A stretch of DNA of 64,000 nucleotides. Origin: Meconema thalassinum. Taxonomy: Eukaryota; Arthropoda; Insecta; Orthoptera; Tettigoniidae. This document shows, piece by piece, positions 23,115 to 32,705 of the stretch (positions are counted from its first letter, which is position 1; every line of letters starts with the position of its first letter). The translations under genes were made by a program, and so were the position numbers. A model generated the notes under the pieces. That model searched no databases. It was not told where the DNA came from and was given only the letters and a program-made list of their open reading frames with translations. The stretch spans positions 1,426,001 to 1,490,000 of the forward strand of contig CAMPQE020000051.1 of the NCBI GenBank assembly GCA_946902985.2, in the 5' to 3' direction.

Positions 23115-23278
23115 ATTTATTTATTCGAGTCAAAAGCATTACAACATACACAGAGGGATGATATACAATATTAAAAAGAATTAATACATACAACAATGTC
23201 TCGAATTAGATTGTCTTTGCCCAGAAACGGGCCACTGTCACACCCTTTTCATGACCTTCCAATAACTCCTGCGTTGGG
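23115..23278 (-). mobile_element. LINE 3' tail inserted in right arm only
   Basis: About 164 bp absent from the left arm, where GCATTGC joins directly to AACAGAAAT. On the minus strand it ends CTCGAATAAATAAATAA, a LINE-type repeat tail like those at 40,775 and 52,650. It is a strongly 5'-truncated insertion that happened after the inverted duplication. No clear target duplication. Confidence 0.7.
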
Positions 23279-23679
23279 CAATGCATTTTGTCATTAGCCT
23301 ACTGTCTGAGCACTGACAGCAACACAGTTTAGTTTAGAACAAGCGAGTGTGTGTGTGTGTATAGATTATTAGCCTCAAGTATTTAAAGCTTGTTGTGTGT
23401 AGCAACTATTTTGTCTCGGTAACCACTGAACATTTTTGTGTTTTAGCTATCATCTTTAACCAATCAGTTAAATATAGTCTACTCTTAATTCTTGATAAAT
23501 CAGAGTTTGCGTACACCGTTTCTCATTTATTAAGCCATACCTGCAACCTATACTCTCTCTATACTGCAGTTTGATCTGAAAACAAGTTTCAATGGTAAAA
23601 GACTTGTCAGTCACCATACATGTAGCCTACACTAATTCTTTCCCTACCTAGCTATGTTTCATCACGCATGGTAAACATC

Positions 23680-23940
23680 TCACATGTTCGTATCCGATTA
23701 TTAGATTATAAAATCTCAGGTCGATGACCTTAATGTATTGGGTATTTTCGGTAAATTCATTGGCCATGGGAAAGGGTTGACCATTCCAAGTCCTATGACA
23801 CCTCACATGTTGATATTCGATTATTAGTTTATAAAATCTTAGGTCAATGACCTTGCTGTTTTGGATTTTTGGGTAAATTCGTTGGTCATGGAAAAGGGTT
23901 GACCATCCTGAGTCCCATGACACCTCACTTAACCCTCTCT
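23680..23940 (-). repeat. 124-bp tandem repeat units, right arm
   Basis: Units with GGTAAATTC(A/G)TTGGCCATGG and CTATGACACCTCAC, mirrored to 1-127 and 2,419-2,670, without the solo LTR. Confidence 0.75.
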
Positions 23941-24289
23941 AATTATTAGTTAGCGAGATATTAACAAAAGTGTAGTTAGGCCCTTTTGACAAAAAATAAA
24001 TAATACATTCAAAAACAGAATGTCACCTCAAGTCCAACGACCTCTCATACAAGTCCCTAGCCTTATTGGTTCATGAGATATTAAAAAGCTAATGACCTAT
24101 TAGTTTTGGATCTTTTGGTAATTTAAAAAAAATAACTCATCTATAAATCTGTATTCAAAAAGCCCGCCGTCTTACAAAAAACCTAAGTGCACATATGTAA
24201 AAACAAAAAACAAACATGTTAATTCATAGTAGCGATCGGCTCTTCGCTTGCGTCTCATGTGGAACAACGTTTAATTTCATCATAGCATT
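23941..24289. other. No gene recognised
   Basis: A/T-rich transition with degenerate remnants of the 124-bp unit (GTTAGCGAGATATT, GGTTCATGAGATATT). Nothing coding. Confidence 0.5.
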
Positions 24290-24480
24290 AGGGACCAGTC
24301 CAAAGGGACCGGACTAAAGGGATTAGTCAAAAAGGACCCGTCAACAAGGATCCTTCCACAGGGGCTTGTCAACAACTACCCGTCAACAATGACCCGTCAA
24401 CAATGACCCGTCCACAGGGACCCGTCCACAGGGACTCGTCCACAAGGATCCCGTCCACAGGGGCCTGCGTGTGCGTGCAG
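24290..24480 (+). repeat. GACCCGTCCACAGG minisatellite
   Basis: About a dozen irregular 13-16-bp units (GACCCGTCAACAAT, GGACCCGTCCACAG). Reverse-complement relative of 7,179-7,362 outside the palindrome proper. Confidence 0.75.
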
Positions 24481-24629
24481 GGGAACATACGATTACGTCA
24501 GCAAATCATCTCATCTAGTTTCAAATTTATCCACTACGGCGCGTGCAACACACAGGAAGTGCGTGGGAACATACGATAACGTCAGCGAAACATGAACTCA
24601 CTTGTATGTTGTAAGAGTATCAGTTTAGT

Positions 24630-25016
24630 AGTGGCATCAAGCAGCAAAAGACGTTTACTTACTCAATCCACCATTATGGTAAGCTTTTTTTTCTTATCAT
24701 TATGGAAATCTCCCTATTAGAATAAAAATGTTATAGTGCTTCTGGTCACTTATAGCTAAACTGTAGTAATTATGATTTTTCTTTTGTTTCTTCATAGGCT
24801 ACTACAATAAATATTCTCAATGCTATGGGGGCAGAACTGTTGATTAGAAAGAAAAAAAGCTCACTGAATTACCAAAGCATACTCTTTTCCGTATCATTAA
24901 CATTCAAAAAGTGGACACAATGTATAGTGAACGTGTACTATGTGTTAGTGAAAATTTTTAGACATTCCTTTCTACACGTTTTAATGATATGTCAGAAAGT
25001 GTGCTCGAGGATCTAA
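24630..25016 (+). other. Possible two-exon coding relic
   Basis: ATG at about 24,675 is followed at once by GTAAGC. An acceptor CTTCATAG near 24,798 would restore ATG-GCTACTACAATAAAT and an open frame to 25,016. The protein (MATTINILNAM..., Lys-rich, then hydrophobic) matches nothing I know. The upstream GTAGTGGCATCAAGCAGC resembles 8,200-8,225, so it may belong to a repeat. Weak. Confidence 0.15.
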
Positions 25017-25094
25017 ATCGTGGTGGACATTCTCTATATCTAATTTATGAGGGTATAAAAACAATAAATGTATTGTACATTCTGACTTTGAATT

Positions 25095-25142
25095 TAGGTT
25101 AGGTTAGGTTAGGTAAGGTGGGATTTGGTTAGGTTAGGTGAA
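25095..25142 (+). repeat. TTAGG-type repeat
   Basis: A run of TTAGGTTAGGTTAGGTTAGG with degenerate continuation, an interstitial stretch of the insect-type telomere motif. Confidence 0.7.
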
Positions 25143-25144
25143 GT

Positions 25145-25330
25145 TGGGTAAGGCAGAATGGCTGCGGTATGAATCAAAAGCCAGCTCCTGTCAGTTTTGC
25201 CTCACAAGGTTGAGTATACCCCATTCCAACCCTCAACCTAGAATTAAATTTCTTGACAGAGTCAGGACTCGAACCCGAGCCTCTACAGTTACAGCTAAAA
25301 ATGCTAGCCACTACGCCATAAAGTGGGGCA
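25145..25330 (-). mobile_element. tRNA-derived SINE
   Basis: On the minus strand an A box TGGCGTAGTGG (near 25,318) and a B box GGTTCGAGTCC (near 25,270) are correctly ordered. They are followed by a body ending near 25,150. A functional tRNA is unlikely, as no acceptor stem is seen. Confidence 0.65.
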
Positions 25331-25375
25331 ATATAAGGCTGGTCTTGATTGTACATGATCAATAATTACCTAATA

Positions 25376-25598
25376 ATAATAATAATAATAATAAATAATA
25401 AATAATAATAAATATTCCATTTAGCAACTACAGAGCCGACCTCTCCCCGGGTTCTTTTACATGCCAACATCGTATGACATGCGTGTCTTAATTTTTGCCG
25501 CCTTTCAAAAATCACTTACCACGACCAAGAGCGAACCTGCAAGCTTGGGGTTGGTAGTCCGACACGATAACCACTCACCCACCGTGGCAAGCTATCAA
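25376..25598 (-). mobile_element. Full-length tRNA-derived SINE with (ATT)n tail
   Basis: Minus-strand head with A box TGGGTGAGTGG and B box GGTTCGCTC, a body containing GGCATGTAAAAGAACCC, and a (TTA)n tail at 25,376-25,415. It is flanked by imperfect target duplications ATCAATAATTACCT (before 25,376) and ATCAATAACTACCT (after 25,598). Part of a second copy's 3' end (AATGGAATATTTATTATT on the minus strand) follows at about 25,615-25,675. Confidence 0.75.
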
Positions 25599-25696
25599 TC
25601 AATAACTACCTGATTAAATTAATAATAATAATAAATATTCCATTTAGTAACTACACGGTCGAACTCCCCTTGTGACATTATTCACGGTCTCAGAGT

Positions 25697-25815
25697 ATGG
25701 CGGCCATCTTGCGCATTAGCCCCTGTGCCAGCTCTGACTGACCCCTCCATAAGAATAAGATAGGGCTGGTTGCGCGCGGCCGCCATCTTGCGCATTAGCC
25801 CCTGTGCCAGAACCG
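25697..25815 (+). repeat. Direct repeat with CATCTTGCGCATTAGC
   Basis: About 32 bp (GGC(G/C)GCCATCTTGCGCATTAGCCCCTGTGCCAG) occurs twice about 80 bp apart. Function unknown. Confidence 0.75.
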
Positions 25816-25885
25816 CTCTTTATTTCCTACTCCAGTGTCATTGTGATGGCTAAACTAGTGTATTTGTAATTGGGGCAAAGGTTAG

Positions 25886-25965
25886 GGTAGGAGGCGGCCG
25901 TGATCTGAATTTAGGTACCATCCCAGCAATTGCTTAGAGTAGAAGTGGGGAAACAATGATACACC
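25886..25965 (-). mobile_element. SINE fragment, shared central core
   Basis: The minus strand reads CCCCACTTCTACTC and GGGATGGTACCTAAATTC followed by CACGGCCGCC. This is the same core as at 43,130-43,360, 54,110-54,240 and 58,385-58,445. Confidence 0.6.
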
Positions 25966-26697
25966 ACTTTTAGAATAGCGGGGGTTCTGCCACACACGGT
26001 TCAGTATATTGTATTACAACAGTGATTCTGTACCGTACTGAATAAGAGAGTAATGGTTTCATTGTCATGAGTGCTTTTGTATTGTACCAACCGTATTTCA
26101 ACTCATTGTCTGTATATACCTGATTATATTTTTCTGTATAATATATTATTTTATGGCTCCAATTACTCGTGATTGACCTTTGATATGGTTGCTACATGTA
26201 GAACCATCGGGTAAGAAGAAATCTGTTTACATTCACAGATTTAGGTGAATCAGCAACAGAAGACAGATATGGGATTGAAAACAAATCCCCTGGATACAGG
26301 AACACAATAGGGGAAGTTCGAAGTAGCGAATTTTCCTTAACAGACTCACATCACAGAACTTTTCTTAACACGTGATAGGGTTTTCCGCACATCAGAAACA
26401 GTTCCAATCACAAATAGCTTATAAGTACGTAATTCATCTCCTCATAAACCTCCATACTGGATACCATATATATATATATACTGAAATACTTTGTACAGTG
26501 AAAACTCTGAATGAGAATGATTAGTTTTAGGGCTGCTAAATAAAACCTTAACATCATTATCCACTTGTGTCAGACAATAACACAAATAAATATATTCAAT
26601 GACAAATATAAAAAGAGGAAAAAATATTCAAAGCTAACAATTTTTTAGTTTACATTCGCAAATGAAAATATTTCTCCTTATTTTGTTGTCCACTTAC
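25966..26697. other. No gene recognised
   Basis: A/T-rich intronic or intergenic DNA with a (TA)n run at 26,467-26,481. Nothing coding supported. Confidence 0.5.
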
Positions 26698-26756
26698 TCA
26701 TTTGGATGACTTCTATTTGCATCCCTCTCTCCATGATGGGTTTCTTCTTTTATAAC
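26698..26756 (-). CDS. Exon 4 of zinc-finger-type regulator (N-terminal part)
   Basis: 59-nt exon read from 26,756 down to 26,698, between acceptor TTTGTCGCTAG and donor A|GTAAGT. Entered in phase 0 (as left by exon 3), it encodes VIKEETHHGERDANRSHPN plus two bases. It contains IKEE, a fourth Psi-K-x-E motif like those in exons 1-3, which is why I join it to the same gene. The donor leaves phase 2. The next exon, expected to hold C2H2 fingers, was not found between 26,697 and position 1. The splice sites and motif are seen; membership of the gene is inference. Confidence 0.5.
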
Positions 26757-27327
26757 CTAGCGACAAAAATAAATAATTAATTTCGGAGGTATTAACTTAC
26801 GCTTCTACACAATAAATAATGTAACTTTACAGCACAGCTCAACAGGAAGTCAAGATATACTAGCTATTGCACTGACTGAAATTACTCTCATGATTTAGTT
26901 AGTAAGTTATTGAGGCTTTAAGGGACGGAACAACGAGGTTATCTGCCCTTACATGCTTATTCTCCAGCGTATCTTGCTGCATTATACAAGTCTTATCTTA
27001 AAAAAGCCACCCTTCCTTGATAGGTCTATGATAGAAAATATGGTGGACAGTGCAATAAAGGAAGTAATAAGTTTAAGGGCTGAAGAAATAATATGTAATA
27101 AGCAATTTCTAGCAGTAAGACTATAAGGGGCTAATTCAACCTCTTGTCGCATTTCAGTCTCTCAGGTCACTTACAAGACTTGTGTCTTAGCCTTCAACAG
27201 TTCTACCTGACAGCTTTTAAGAATGAACGTATAAATCACTCACTTTATTTATTTTATTACCGGACAGTAATGAGAAAAAATTTGTGCGTTTCAACTATGT
27301 GAATGCGAATACATATAAAATCACTAG
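26757..27327. other. Intron 3 DNA, no gene recognised
   Basis: Low-complexity A/T-rich sequence between the candidate exon and the Penelope-like remnant. No feature identified. Confidence 0.45.
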
Positions 27328-27789
27328 CCTATTCAAAAGCAAGGCATAAAGATAGATTTCACAACGAAAAACACAACTAGTAGGCACCCCCTAAATAGTA
27401 ATCTAAATAAACGTGACCCGTATTCAAGGTCAGGGGTATATTCTATAACGTGCCAAGACACCGGTTGTCAAGCTAATTACATCGGGCAGAGTGGAAGACG
27501 AGTAGACACACGTTATAAGGAACATAGGAATGCGATAAGATACGGAACACATTCAGCCGTATGCGAACATATGTGTGACGCGGGGCACAGCTTTACCAAA
27601 ATAGAGTCGGATCTTAAAATAATCCATCACGAATCGAAAGGCAGAGCTCTTGACATAAAGGAAGCAATCGAGATACACCTAGCCAAACGAAACAATCCCA
27701 ACAATCTAAATGAACACACGTTCATGGAGAGCTCACCCCACTTCACGCTACTAAAAACCACACCCTGTCGGAAACAATACACAATTTAG
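27328..27789 (+). pseudogene. Penelope-like element, C-terminal GIY-YIG endonuclease
   Basis: GIY-YIG nuclease that nicks DNA for Penelope-like retrotransposition, here without its RT. Open from 27,328 to the TAA at 27,787. The linker IDFTTKNTTSRHPLN is followed by GVYSITC with the family's Cys-rich insert, NYIGQSGRR (the YIG half), then DTRYKEH, HSAVCEHMCDAGHSF, and EAIEIHLAKR near the end. The first half of the signature reads GVY. The RT domain that should precede it is absent and a stop sits at 27,325, so this is a 5'-truncated copy. About 675 bp downstream is the element's hammerhead ribozyme. It lies in the putative intron 3 of the minus-strand gene. Confidence 0.85.
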
Positions 27790-28463
27790 CGACACAGCCA
27801 AGCTAGATAAAAGGAGGTGGGGGGGAATTAGGGGTTTTTTAATAGGTAAATGTTATCTGGATCAGGTGTACGATGTACTTTCCTTCTGCAATAAACCAAG
27901 GCTCATATTCGCGGCAGTATTAAAGGTGCCGGGACGTCCTCATAAGACCGGACAGCGCTTAGTTGAATGGCTTATGGTCCACGCGTGGCGAGGGCTAATC
28001 CACGGTCTTTAATAGTTGTAGTCCCACCTCATTCAATAACATACATCTTATCTAGGTTGGCAACACCTCACATAAACACATCGCTATGACTCCGCACAGC
28101 ACATATGGACAGGGGGAGAAGGCAGGGAAAAACCAGTCGTTAAGATAAGAACCACCGCAGTCGACCGCACCGTGAGTTACAGTGAGCACGAAAACTGCGA
28201 GTAGCTCTCGTAAGGAAGATAATCAGATAAGTAGTTAGCCTATAATATTATAGTTTAATCATAGTTGATTTTTGCAACCATATAATCTCACCAAAGTACA
28301 AACTCCGGATATCTATCACCATTTAGCATTTCACCTAGCATCATATATACTGCATTTAGCATACACCGACAGTTGCAGTACTAATACTGCAACTAAATAA
28401 TTGTACATATTGTAAATATTTTCACCTGTATTTCAAACATAGATTTTAGAGCCTAAGTGTAAT
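27790..28463 (+). mobile_element. 3' non-coding part of the Penelope-like element
   Basis: The region between the endonuclease stop and the ribozyme contains a possible AATAAA at 27,890. No other gene. Assigned to the element by position between two of its hallmarks. Confidence 0.55.
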
Positions 28464-28504
28464 GGATCTGATGATGATCGCTTGACGATCGAAACTGGTC
28501 ATCC
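28464..28504 (+). ncRNA. Type I hammerhead ribozyme of the Penelope-like element
   Basis: Self-cleaving RNA. Stem I GGAT (28,464-28,467) pairs with ATCC (28,501-28,504). The core is CTGATGA (28,468-28,474). Stem II is GATCG (28,476-28,480) with CGATC (28,486-28,490) around the loop CTTGA. GAAAC TGGTC follows (28,491-28,500), with cleavage expected after C 28,500. Stem III is only about two base pairs. Minimal stem III is known for hammerheads of Penelope-like elements, which tend to act as dimers. One extra U sits between the core and stem II. The match to core and stems is direct; activity is inferred. Confidence 0.85.
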
Positions 28505-29245
28505 TAGTGTATTTATTAATATCATGTAATTTATTTCAGGGTTAGGGCATAACCCATCTCTTTTGGGTACATTCGTGTTGACCGACTGAAAAGCACTAAA
28601 CTCTTGTTTACTAAGGCAACACTGAAAATATGGCTTCAAACACGACAATGTTGAAGAGGATATACATTCCCTTTGAACTTCATATTTATAAATCAATGTC
28701 CTCTGCTTAACATAGTTATCTCAGTAATCGGCAGGAACGTGTTGTGCCCCTTAGTCTATGATTTAAGATCGAGGCCAAATACTTGACAAAATTAAAAATT
28801 TGATATTAGGCAACATTTCAAACAATATTATGCTCGACAACTAATTACATGAAGAAGTTTTAATTACAAGCAAAAAGAGAGGTAGAATTTCATAATACAT
28901 GTTGAAAAGTGAGACTGGAAAAATAGGTCACCTATACATAAGATGAAGGCCAGGACAGCAGAGTTGCGTACCAAGCACTCCTTGGCAGGTGTCGGTTCGG
29001 AGAATCCCCAGCCTACAGAAATCCGTGGGGCGCGTCATAGAACAGCGAAGACACGCCCATTTATATGACGAATTAGAGAAATATAGTGACTCTATGGAAA
29101 ATATGGTACTTGAAGGGAACTATTAATATACAGGCAAAAATTATGAAGTCATTTGTTCATGTAAAACGCCATGTAAACAGAATATTTTATGTAGAACACA
29201 ATATCAATGCGCGAGGAGAACAAACGACATTGGAGAATCCAGTCC
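28505..29245. other. No gene recognised
   Basis: Intronic DNA after the ribozyme. No supported coding or RNA feature. Confidence 0.45.
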
Positions 29246-29392
29246 CATGACCGGAGTGGCTAGGGAGTGTATAAATGGTGGAGCCCACAGTCACATGACC
29301 GGAGTGGCTAGGGAGTGTATAAATGGTGGAGCCCACAGTCACATGACCGCCGTGGCTAGGGAGTGTATAAATGGTGGAGTCCACAGTTTGTG
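29246..29392 (+). repeat. Three 48-bp tandem repeats, each with a TATAAA
   Basis: Units start CATGACCG at 29,246, 29,294 and 29,342. Each holds GTGGCTAGGGAGTGTATAAATGG in the same place, so TATAAA recurs every 48 bp. Because 48 is a multiple of three, frames stay open on both strands, but no domain is visible. It could be a repeated core promoter or just a minisatellite. Confidence 0.85.
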
Positions 29393-29714
29393 TATCATTG
29401 GTCATGTCAATTTAAAAAATATTACTATGAAACAAATTGTTATGTGTACAAATGTGAGCAAGACGTAAGACATCATGAAATGAGTGCCGACTTTATAACT
29501 ATGAATTAGTCGTTATGGAAGGGGCTGTCCGTGGCTCGTCTCCATAAACTACGGAGAGGGAAGAAAACATTATAAGTTGTATATATTTCATAGTCATTTC
29601 CTGTATATGGAAGAGGATTTGTGAATGTAAATATAACATAGTCCAGTTAGGATACTTTTTGTCCTTACTTTTTTGTTATTTGTGATAGACTAAAGTAGCG
29701 ATTTGCAGGTGTCT

Positions 29715-29923
29715 TAATTAAGAACAAGTTTTTCGGGCTTGTAGGCCGTGGTCCAGACAGGATATCTCCCGACGTTTCACCGGAAACTGCGTCCGGCATT
29801 ATCAAGGGTTCCGCTCCTTTCCTTGGTCAGCAGTGATAATGCCGGACGCAGTTTCTGGTGAAACGTCGGGAGGTATCCTGTCTGGACCACGGCCTACAAG
29901 CCCGAAAAACTTGTACTTAATTA
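29715..29923. mobile_element. Foldback (MITE-like) palindrome, 90-bp arms
   Basis: The arms 29,715-29,804 and 29,834-29,923 are near-perfect reverse complements around a 29-bp loop. They contain GGCCGTGGTCCAGACAGGAT, CCCGACGTTTCACC and CGTCCGGCATTATCA, and the outer ends read TAATTAAG. An RNA from here would form a long hairpin. No transposase is nearby, so this is a non-autonomous element or a head-to-head duplication. Confidence 0.85.
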
Positions 29924-31304
29924 TGAACGCCGGCCGTGAAAGCCAAGGCTGTTATATTGGAGGTGTCTTATTCAGTAGAAACAGCGTATCACGAAAAGTT
30001 AGAAGTAAGGAAAGTTACCCTTAGATTGTAGGATGTTATTTAATTCTGGTCATCTGTTCATTAGATGAAGTGTATGTTGGAACATAACCATGTATATTGA
30101 GTTTGAAATCACGGATAGACGTCAGGATGAAGTGAGATAACATGATTTCATGACCAGTGATAGAGTATGAAAAATACTGTTGGGACTCCAAGGTCATTCA
30201 CACCAGAAAGCCTTTGAATATACATGCAGGCGATGATCAGCAAGATTGATCATTTGTTATTATTTGAGATATAATATTAGTGATTCGAAAGGTAAGGTTT
30301 ATAATATGTGAGAAATGTGCATGCAATATGTGTGTGTTATGAATAATGTGCCTTTTTAAGTTAAGCCATGTGATAAGTGCATATCGACGAGTGGTGACAG
30401 GTGTAGCCACTTACCGCCCATAGTTTGTGATAATCATCGAGGCAGGTAACCCTATAATATGTAAATACCCGACAATAGGCCAGTGAGAGACTCTATCAGC
30501 AAGGCCATGGGAGCCAAATTGTTTATGTCGAGGTTCGAGTGAGTTGGGTTTTCACTTAGATATACAAATGATATGCATAACCACATACAATGGCATTTTG
30601 ATTGTTCAGCGGGGATACATGTGATCTTGGAGCCTCAGCGAGAAATGTATCACACGTATCATCCTGATGTGAACAGATGTGTTAATGATAGATATTGAGT
30701 TTATTTGAAGCTCACTGAGGCGTTAGTAAGTCCAATATTTGAGTGGTCGTTAACATCGGATCTGCTGACTGTTAGCAAGGGAAGTATTTTCCCCAATGTG
30801 TTTCCAGTACAGATAAGATTTGTGAATTTGCAGTTTCGATTTTGATTTTCCAGTATAGTTCACTGGAAGGGGTACGTTATTTTAAAACGAATTTAGAATT
30901 GGTGAATTTTGTATTTATTTCTAGGTAGATCTTTCTGATTTACATCTAGTATTCGACAGGAAAGTTATTTTAAAACACATTTATAGATTACGAGATCCTG
31001 GTTCATCAGTCTGTCCACACAAGCTGATTCCACCATTGTAGAGTGTAGGGTCACTGGTTCGAGTCGAGGCTCATGTAAATAATAAGAACACTCAAGTATT
31101 TCGAGTAAGATTTTTCATTAGTTTGATTTTGTGCCATGCCATTCCCTACAGATTTGCCGAAGTTTGATTTTGATGAGCGTTTGATATAATCGGTGATAGA
31201 AGTGATACGTTCGATTGATAGGATTTTGATTGATCTGATATTCAGTCATCAGATTTTGTTTGTTCTGGTAGACTCATCACGCAGCATCTGTACTAATACT
31301 AATT
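29924..31304. other. No gene recognised
   Basis: About 1.4 kb of intronic DNA. A lone B-box-like GGTTCGAGTC near 31,053 may mark an old SINE head; nothing else is supported. Confidence 0.4.
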
Positions 31305-32084
31305 GTGGGTGTGTAAAGTGCGTTAAGTCAAGAAATGGTGTGAACTGAGTTAATACTGGCATCGAAGGGAGGAGGTCGATCTGCTTGCGCGAGTATAGCG
31401 CATGATGTTATATTGTGGACGGTTATGAAGTTATTGCGTTCTGTATTACGTGTTATGTTGACTTCGACCAGACTTCGGGTGTGCAAAGTGCGTTATGTCC
31501 TTCCCGTCATGACTTACCACCCTGAGCACTATTCAACACTTGATTCTGTGCGTGCAAAGAGCGATATGTCAGTTTGAGTGACCAAGCGCATTAGATATTC
31601 GCGCTCCTCGTGAGGTTGCCTAACAATATAATTAATGAATTCTTACACCAAGTATCACTCATTATCACTGTGTGATTATTATACTAAATTACCGCAAAAA
31701 GGAAGGTCACATAGTCCATTGTCAATCGTCATTTCCCAGCTGTTCTGCTTGTTGGCTAGTGACATGCCTTATTGCGGTACTTATTGCTTTGCAGACAGGA
31801 GTTATTCACAGTGTATGTTATGAGCTTAGTTAAAAGCATTATGTCTTCCAGAGCAGAAAAGATTTTTTTTAGCTTTAATAAGCATTAATTATAAGTTCCT
31901 AGTCCTTGGCCATGCCAGTCAACAAGAGACTTATTTAAATATTCTTGCAGTTATACTACTTCCGACACGAATGGTTCTATGGCTTCAAAACGTGGTTTTC
32001 AGGTCCGTTTGTCTGTTATGTATACAAATCTGCACCATTTTACCAAACTAAACTAAAGTTTACGACCCGAGTTTTGTTTCTTGC

Positions 32085-32248
32085 TTCAGCCAGGCATTTG
32101 GGGATGCGCAAATGCGCGGGAGCCGTGTCAGTAGATATACTGGCACGTTTAAGATCCCCTTCGGGGCAAAATTCCAGCACCCCGTCGCGCGTCGTCTCTA
32201 AAAGCTACAGTAGTTAAAAGGGACATAAAACCAATAACATTTTTATTA
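32085..32248 (+). mobile_element. SINE inserted in TIR element copy 1
   Basis: 164 bp flanked by the 11-bp duplication TTGTTTCTTGC (32,074-32,084 and 32,249-32,259). Copy 2 at about 48,855 has one TTGTTTCTTG with no insert. It contains TGGCACGTTTAAGATCCCC and GGGACATAAAACCAATAAC, a core and tail known from insect SINEs. The tRNA head is missing, so it is 5'-truncated. Confidence 0.85.
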
Positions 32249-32339
32249 TTGTTTCTTGCATTGCGAGGCTTAAAATGAGCCTAGATTGGTTCTACTACTA
32301 CAAATTCGATCCTTCATCTATGTGCCAAACGGCCTAAAT

Positions 32340-32705
32340 CCAGGAAAAGGATAGGGATGTCCGGATTTCAGGTACACAGTGTTATCTGCTAGGTTTCGAA
32401 AGGTAAGTATGTAAAATTTGGTTCTGATCGTTGAAATGGTGTAGATTAGTGCCAAAGGAGCTAATTGCAGGGAATTGAGAGATCTGTGCGAAATTTCAAG
32501 TGGACAGTGTTACTCGTCGGGTTCCAAAGGGAAAGTACGTAAACTGTGGTCAAGATCGGTGAAATGGAGTAGATTTGTGCCAAGGGGCTTAAATGCAGGG
32601 AATGGAGCGGTCTGTTTGAAATGTCAAGTGGATAGTGTTACCCGCAGGATTCCAAGGGATAACTACGAAAAATCTGGTCAGATCGGTGAAACGGTGTGGA
32701 TTTGA
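32340..32705 (+). repeat. About 115-bp tandem repeats inside the TIR element
   Basis: Three units with TCAAGTGGACAGTGTTAC, GGTTCCAAAGG and GATCGGTGAAA(C/T)GG(A/T)GTAGAT. A similar but shorter set is at 48,955-49,145 in copy 2. Confidence 0.7.

Larger units (their letters stand above)
8335..23908 (-). repeat. Right arm of giant inverted duplication (with BEL insertion)
   Basis: Reverse-complement partner of 1-6,520. Once the BEL element (10,991-22,322) and a 164-bp LINE tail (23,115-23,278) are removed, about 4.1 kb of arm remain. This is close to the left arm without its solo LTR (about 4.2 kb). The sequence continues beyond 23,908 with another 124-bp-type unit and then other repeats, but the left partner lies outside the window. 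Confidence 0.88.

Noticed and set aside
25697..25815. CpG-island-like promoter
   Set aside because: The G/C-rich patch is a short direct repeat with no adjacent exon.
29187..29468. Frames on both strands across the 48-bp repeats as a repetitive protein gene
   Set aside because: They stay open only because the unit is a multiple of three, and no start or splice context stands out.
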